From assembly GCA_008508345.1 (NCBI GenBank), contig QNGE01001012.1:1-64000 (forward strand): a DNA stretch of 64,000 bases. The letters run 5' to 3'. Of the stretch, positions 56,836 through 64,000 are shown in pieces. This stretch comes from Paragonimus westermani. Lineage: Eukaryota; Platyhelminthes; Trematoda; Plagiorchiida; Troglotrematidae. Under the pieces are notes generated by a model. It was not told where the DNA came from and did no database searches. It was given only the letters and a program-made list of their open reading frames with translations. Each line of letters opens with the position of its first letter. Positions within the stretch are counted from its first letter, which is position 1. Both the position numbers and the translations under genes were made by a program.

Positions 56836-59800
56836 GATGCGTCATCACAAGCATATAGTCCTTAAACCATTCGAGATGTTGTTTGCCATGCGTAACCAGC
56901 TAGCTCTCTGTGTTCACAAGCTGCCCCCCTTGAACCTTCGTCTACCATGGTTCTGACCAATGACAGACTAGTGTAAACAGTGACCTGACGTATGAACTCG
57001 ATTCGTTTTTGGTGTTAACCGATGTTGTGTGTAGCAGCCGACCAAAACATACGAAATGACACTACCATCTTGCAAAACCGAACTTCTGAATTCGCTATTT
57101 AAAACTTATCTGTTCCTAGTAGGGTTGGTTTATTCTGTCCATCCAACTAGATGGACACTTTCAACATGAGATAATAAATCTGACATACCTGTGTCTCATT
57201 CTGAAAACTAAAATGTGTGACATCCTTAGACCGATGACGTTTAGAGTGTTGGTTACCGTTTTCCACTTAAATCTTGGCACAAAATTTGTTTGCTCGAATG
57301 ATATACTGAACGCGGAATTCGAAATAAATGATGAGTAAAAATCACCCTCCACACGTTTGATGGATCAGCGATTGTATACTAGGGCAATTCGGTAATAAAC
57401 AGTTCCGTGGATTGTTGGGGGCTTTCGCAAGAGATGTGATTTTGACGGTGATATTTGCTGTCGTTTTTTAACCAGACTGTCAGCAAATGGATTTCTTTAG
57501 CTGCTTTATCTGCCTATAAGGCTGAAGGAAGGACAGGCTCTATCCTGTAAACAGGCAAGTAATTAGTAAAAGGATTCTAGTTGAGTAACATATGTCTCAA
57601 GTTGTCGTCTTGTTAGCTGATCAGTCTCCAAAGTGATGTGTAAGCACTGTAGTTAATGTCGTCTAAGAAAATGTATAAAACCTTCTAGAACCGTTAAACA
57701 AGTGAATCGTTGTTCACGGGGTGGCTATTCTTGCATGCCTTTCAACTGCCAAATCGTGCAGTAACATCCCCCTGACTTTTTGAGACGTTGTATTTAGATG
57801 ATTCAAGGGGCGATAAACAAAAATGTAGGAAAGTCATTGGTTTGCGGCAGCCTGCAGTGACATCTCTCCGGGGTAAACCACGCGGGTAAGTGATTGAAGC
57901 AAATTATTTGCGCATTTCGGTCGCCTTGTAGTTGATTTAGATAATAGTAATCGATTACTATATTCTGAAAAACCTCGTGTTACACAATCTGTCGCAGTTC
58001 TCTGGCTGTTAGGATGACTGTACACGATTTATTTGTCCGTCGCTGACAGTTTCCTGTCGGTCACATGGAAAGAGACTTCTTAATTCACTGTGAACAAATG
58101 AACGTAATTAACATTAGGGTGGTCATAAAAGTTTTACTCTCAGAGAGACCAACAGCAGCTTTTAACTAGAGTGTATGGTCACACATAAGTTTATTGTCGT
58201 ATGATGATTTCTGTTGTACATTTTTGTACTAATCTTGAATACTGAAGTGTTAACGATTTCGCCAACCTCTAACCAGCGCAAGCTGGTTACAAAGAAATGT
58301 TTCACTGAATATTTGTGTACCATGTTTGTACCTTCACAGAGTAAATAAAATTACATCCATGCCTATACTTTTGTCGTTCGAAACTTCAAGTGCTGAATGT
58401 CTGTCACTTGGTAGGTCTCCAGAGTTGAAAGGTTATTAATTTCGAGCGAACGATTTGTGCGAGTAAGTGGTGACAAGTGAACCATGTTGAAACAGAAGCT
58501 TGTTTGCAAAGAATGGCAGACAGATTAAAATTAAATTCTCATCGCAAAGAAAATAGAATGAATTATTTTGTACACAACTCACGCCTTCGGCACCTAGATA
58601 TCGACACTTTGAGAAACGACTGTGAGCAGCAAGTTGGGCGGGTTACGTCCTGACGAAAACAGCAGAGTATGCAGAATCGCTTCGGTTAATTCGGAAAATT
58701 TCATTCAGTAGCGCGGAATCAAAAATTCCGACAACACCGGCTCAGATGCTCGGATCAACAGAACTACGTTTTGAGTCCGAAACTTAATAGGGCGGTTGAA
58801 GTAATTGGAAACTATGCGGCAATTTTGGTAAAAAAAACTACGAGAAAATTACTTCCTTACTGTGAATGTGAATTAAAGTCTCTCAAACTATTCTAAGAGA
58901 AATTTACAAGAATACATCGTTCACAAGCCGACCACAAAAATGGTCACAGCTCAAAGAAAAGTAATTTAATTAAAATAATTAGATCAAGCGACTTGGCGGC
59001 ATGTCAAGCAATAGCAAATAAGCAAAGTTCCCATAGGTAGCTGAAGTGTAAATTGATAACTATGTTCTCTGAATGCAGTAACTAACACAATTATAATGAA
59101 TGTCATCGTATGTGCAAAATGTAATAGAAAGCTTTGAACCAGCATTTTGCGAACACTCTAGTGAACGCAACAATCAGGGCCGCACCCTAGAATGGTGAAA
59201 ATGTCGAGCAAACTCTACCAAACTCAATGAAAAGCGTCAGCTTTGTTATGGCAACGTGGGATTTCACACTACTGGTGTGTACATATTAGGGCATCTACTA
59301 TCAGTGACACAGGAGGCAGATTTCCCTCCTATTGTGTGTTAACTTTAGGGAATTATAGGCATATTCTTTGCTGGACTTATTCTAGTGACCTTGTAATATA
59401 CTCACCACTGCAACTCTGTTTACCTTTGTATGAAGATTAACAGAATCTATTTTGACATGTTCCATGTTAACGTAAGAGCAAATATGATACGGCAAGACGG
59501 CTGGAATCCATGTTGTCCATGTTACGATGGAGTAGGTCTGAGATGACGAAGGTCTAGTCAACGTATTCACGACGGAGCTGCATTTTTCGTTTAGACACGG
59601 GCGGCAACTACCTGTTGCCTCGCTCGAATTGCCGCGAGTTAATTACAAGAGCCCTGTCTTGGATACGTTAGATCAAAGTCAGCTTGCCCAGGCTAAATGT
59701 TCTGTTAGATCTTAACGTAACAGATCGCAATTTTACGATCAATCAAAAACTGATGAGCAAACTGCTGCGCACGATTCCATTCTGGCAAGCCATTCTTCGA

Positions 59801-61835
59801 ACTTACGGTGATCCACGAAGAACCAGTGAGTACCAATCAGTATCTTGAGGAATGTGGTGACAACGGAAACTTCGCTAGCTCTATTGGAAAAGCTATTTGC
59901 TATACGAAAGTATTTCACTGGTGGCGTTGCTGTCACATCGTTTTGTGATTTGTTGCTCCAAAACACTCACTATGTAAACACTGGTTATTCCAGACAGAGT
60001 AAGTATCACCGATCCTTGGTGTTTTTTAAAGAAGCTTCGCAAAGACCTGACCAAACCATCTGGGTACCCCTAAAAGCAAAACAATGAACAATAATGCTTG
60101 CTGAAGATCAAAAGCTGAATGAAAAGTATTTCTGTAGCGAGAGGGTGGGAAGTAATAGGGGCAGTCCAGTGACATGCGTTTGTGGCCTGCAACAGTGATG
60201 AAAGCTGACTGGAGCTTATTGGCCAACCAGCAGACACCGTTACGCAGGCACTGTGCTTTTTGACTATTGAAAATATGTCGAACTCATCAGCGTGACGACG
60301 ACGTATTGATATTGTTGGGTGATTGTATACTACATAAAGTCTCATTCACCGCCCCCTACTACGTTGTACTGATGAGGTGCCGAAGGGATGGAAGGATGGA
60401 AAATAGAAAAAAAGATTAGCAGTGGATCCCTTAGTTTTGCGTTAAAGTTAATCTAGCCATGTTTCCTGCTGTCTAGGACTGCAGTATCCAAGGGGCAAAA
60501 CATCATTCCCGTTTCCGGGCCGTTTTCTCTACAGTTTAAAATGTAAACAGTTCGGGTAAAGATGTGTAAGTGAGGATGAGCTGAAGTTTCCTACGAAAGA
60601 CTGGTTTAAATCCCAATGCTGAAAGCTTTTGTGAAACATACATCGGCTACAGAAGGATCGAACGCAATGCATCGCTTTTTGCGACGATGGTTCTGATAAA
60701 TCTCAGTTGTCTGTTTCTTGTTCTAGTGAAGACCAATCTTCTTGTTATCCTCTGCAGTCATTGGAGTTGGTGTTTAATATCTCATCGTCAGTCCGTCTAC
60801 GGCCTTTCGCTGCTAAATTGCTCTAATGCTTCGATATGTTTTCTGACATTTACTGAGGAAAACATCAACCAGTTTTGTCACTGTAACTTATTGTGATTTC
60901 AACTTGACGGTTAGAACACCTGCGAGGTGGAATAGTCAGAGGAACTGAGCAAACAGTTCGGCAGCAGTACTGTTACGGTAAACTGTAAAAACAAACTGAT
61001 GCCTCCAAACGCACCACGAACGAGGTGGATTGAGTCAAAAGACGAACTGCTGAAAAGTGATAAGGAATCGTAAGTTCTGTAAGATATTTGAAGTAAGACT
61101 GAATCGTATTAATTTGAACGAGAGAAAAAACTCTAAAGGAAGTCGATATCTCATTCAAAAGGAATAGTATGACCTTAAGCAACACATATTACAGCATCGT
61201 TTTGTTCGAGATTGTGTTTACGAATGTAATCATTAGGTGGCTATCATATTTCATGTAATGCTTATCAGTTTTTTGTCCAGGGTCGGGCACCACAAAAAAG
61301 CATCATAAAGCAACGGTTATGCTTGAAAGAGTACCTTCCATTTATAAATTTTCAGTCGGATTTCCTTGCTTTTGAAATACCTTTCCCAGTGTTATACGGG
61401 TTATAACCAAAAATTGGTTCAAAGACATGCGAGCTACCCAATGAAGATCGGCGCTGCACTTTGCGTTTTGATCTTGAACCACTTGTTATTTATCACCAGA
61501 AAATAATTAGGCTTTGGCCGAATATCAGTCAATTTACCACAGCTCTTGCAGACTCTTCAGCCAACCTTTTCGCGAAATCACAACAGTTTTGAAATGCTTT
61601 CTTGTTAAAGCTCGATCAAAATGCGCGTCTTTGCCGCTATTGAAACAGTATTTTTGAGGCAATCGTACCAATGAGATCACACTGGAAATTACTGAAGTAC
61701 TAATTCCTACTAGTTTGAGTCACGCACGTTCACAGTTTATCCTACAAACTTACCACTAAGCAAAACGACAGATTTTTTATATCTTCCTTTCATCTAACTC
61801 CATTCGTCTGTTTTAAACGTTCACAGTTACTCTAC
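56836..61835. other. Unassigned AT-rich DNA
   Basis: Five kilobases without a recognised domain on either strand. Frames such as 59845-60087 (plus) and 60070-60345 (minus) are short and unrecognised. No RNA gene or tandem repeat was noticed. Confidence 0.3.
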
Positions 61836-62100
61836 ACGGAATATGTGAGATTTTATTTGTTGAGTAAGGGCTTTCATCAGATAGATAGTGTTGTCATGAG
61901 GAGTCCACTCTGCCCTGTTTTAGCCGATGTGTTCACGGTAAAAGTTGAACGGGCACTCTTTCCATTTGTGGACGAACTGAAACTGTACAAACGGCAAGTT
62001 GACGGCATGTCCTTGATTGGACAGAACAAGGAACAAATAGAAAAACATTTCAAGCTTTTAACTCAGCCTACCCAAGTCTCTAACCGTCGTGCACGAAAGT
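61836..62100 (+). pseudogene. Penelope-like element RT palm fragment
   Basis: The 85-codon frame reads FYLLSKGFHQIDSVVM, then MRSPLCPVLADVF (family MGSPLGPxLADxF), KLYKRQVDGMSLI (family YKRYVDDxxxI; the box is QVDG at 61995-62006), then NKEQIEKHFKLL. Both diagnostic glycines of MGSPLGP and the second catalytic Asp are lost. It is flanked by unassigned DNA on both sides, so only about 260 bp of the element remains recognisable. Confidence 0.82.
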
Positions 62101-64000
62101 GAGAAACGTTGATTTCTCTCATACGGAACATCTTCATTTTAACTAGTCCTTATTGGAGAAACGTCACTCAACTGCAGTAAGATGTCGTTTTTTTAACGCC
62201 ATCCTTCTGAATGAACAGTAAAACCTAGAGCTTTTAACAAAACAAACACATGACCAATAAAGTCAGATTGAATTTAATGCAAATTAGGCTTAAAAGAGTA
62301 CACACCTAAACTGGATTGTTTGCAACTAGTAGCAAAATAACGATGCTTCATCACAACTAGCGACTGCGTTCTAATGATTCTGTCGAAAAAACAAACCACT
62401 TAGGATGTGGACAAAATCGAAGGCAAAATGTTCGTGTTACTGTAAAAATCGACTATCAAAACTCAACTGACCAAAAGGACAAACGAGGCTGGTCAAGATT
62501 ACCGTTCAAGACAGTTAGTTAAACGACGGAGATTTGATGACAGAACTGTAGTAAAAAAAATCTAGAAACAAAATCTCACCAATGCTTTAAGACAGTTGTA
62601 ATAGTTATTGTGCACTACTGAACGTCTGTGTTTATTTTATGAAAACTTTGTCCATTTATAGATGTTTCCACTTGTTTCCTCACACGACAGGGAGAAATAC
62701 GCTTTTGAGAATGGCGTTCCTGTTTCTTTGACTGGTTATCTAACCGTTTTGAGTTTCATGTATGTCATACTTCGAAACAAACACGTATTTCTGGAAGCCA
62801 ATTTAATTACTTCTCTTCTTCAAATCATGTTGAACGATTGTGGGATCATCGATTTTACGTTGGCATTGGGGCTGACACAGAATCTGCACTTCGTTTTAGC
62901 TTTCAAAGTTCGCACCGTTTGTTGGAGGTTCTCTTATGAGCAAAGATTACTTTATGCTCTACGGAGTTGAATACTGGTTTCTACAATCCACATCTAGTAA
63001 TTTGTGATTGCCCAAATCGACCGATGTTGCCTCATTCTGAAACGACTTGATATTATTCAAATCCAATACCCTACTAAAAGCATAGTACCAAGCGTAAAAA
63101 TTGCTCTTGGGTAAAATTGCCCCTTCAGAAATCAGGGTTTTCAAGAGGTACAAATTACTTAGAAAAACCAGCTTGTCATGAACCCCTTACTTTTCAAACC
63201 CGACTTGATAGACAATTTCTGATAGTTTTTATTGCTCATTGGAAGCCTTACGTTTACCAAACACGTAATGTCTATTAGAATGATAGAAAAATATACACTT
63301 GTAGCTAAACTTTCAGTTGTTAAAAAGGAAGGCCAGTGATATTCTGAAAGCTTGAAATTAACGAACAGAGTACATTTTTACCCGACTGGTTTGCCAACGT
63401 TTTGGCAAGTGAAACCAAGTAATAAATGAGCAGTTCGTCTTTACAGATGGTTTGTTTGAGGAGGCCGGGAGTAGTGGTGAACACGTGCCACAGATTTACA
63501 GTTTGAATGCATACACCAACAACTTGATAAGCTAGTTTTATCTCCTCAATTCATTGCTGAGCACTGCAAACGCACCGATGTGAACGTTTGCCGTACATAT
63601 ATAAATTAAAGGTTGAAACACTGAGCTCCATTTACCCTGTTCACCAGGGCAGAAGGGAAATATATATTATGATGCGTCAACATTTCGCCTGCTGTCATCT
63701 GTCACAAACGAAAAACATGCAGGTGACGTATAAACCAGTGATTAGACACACCTACAAACACAAGTAGTGTGTAGCCCGGACCAGGACAACCCGATAGGTT
63801 GTCCCAATTACTTTTGTACACACAACGTCTACTAAAAGGTTCAGGCAAGCGCTGCTCCGTGAAAACCAGTATCTTTGAATTCCGAAGCAGCAACCATATC
63901 TTAAGAGCACACTGGATTACTCTGGTGCTGGTTACATAATACTTGATGTGGTTGTAGAAGTGTTTATTTGGTTTGTCCTTATTTGTACGCTGCACATAAC
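62101..64000. other. Unassigned AT-rich DNA to the window end
   Basis: A 102-codon plus-strand frame at 62662-62970 and minus-strand frames at 62959-63153 and 63702-63995 are unrecognised. No repeat or RNA gene was seen. Confidence 0.3.

Noticed and set aside
1..64000. Bacterial-type features, CRISPR arrays, rRNA genes and complete tRNA genes.
   Set aside because: None was seen; the elements are those of a eukaryotic genome, and no regularly spaced direct repeats or cloverleaf-forming tRNAs were found.

Overview
The window looks like non-genic DNA from a eukaryote, most probably a parasitic flatworm (a diphyllobothriid-type tapeworm or a trematode). It is AT-leaning with no operons, no long intact reading frame and no convincing cellular gene. 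Nearly everything recognisable is a decayed retrotransposon, and the mix fits flatworm genomes: Gypsy-type LTR elements, APE-type and CR1-like non-LTR elements, an R2-like element, several Penelope-like elements (PLEs), tRNA-derived SINEs and a hammerhead ribozyme. The species call is inference.

Layout. 0.1-1.2 kb: C-terminal part of an R2-like retrotransposon with three frameshifts. 2.8-3.8 kb: a Gypsy reverse transcriptase (RT) split by a 281-bp solo LTR on the minus strand. 5.6-6.8 kb: a Gypsy integrase, a polypurine tract and an LTR of the same family; 7.3-8.8 kb: gag-like, protease and N-terminal RT pieces. One LTR therefore sits between two head-to-tail Gypsy fragments. 12.3-12.6 kb: TATG-rich low complexity. 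14.0-17.0 kb: a nearly complete but broken APE-type non-LTR element on the minus strand. 17.4-17.7 kb: a third LTR copy with clean TGTAAC/GTTACA ends. 20.2-21.05 kb: the 3' half of a CR1-like RT. 25.4 kb: a tRNA-derived SINE. 31.24-31.70 kb: an inverted repeat whose left arm carries a hammerhead ribozyme downstream of Pol III-like boxes. 37.56-40.34 kb: two almost identical 471-bp inverted arms around a spacer with a PLE fragment. 53.75-56.84 kb: two head-to-head PLEs, the right one holding an inverted SINE pair. 61.8-62.1 kb: another PLE RT fragment. The stretches between are mostly featureless by eye; small introns or exons of a large gene cannot be excluded.

Most elements are old: frameshifts, stops and lost catalytic residues are everywhere. 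Two signals look different. The hammerhead on the minus strand near 31.3 kb keeps every core base and a perfect 6-bp stem I. The arms at 37.6-40.3 kb differ at a single visible position, which points to recent duplication or gene conversion.
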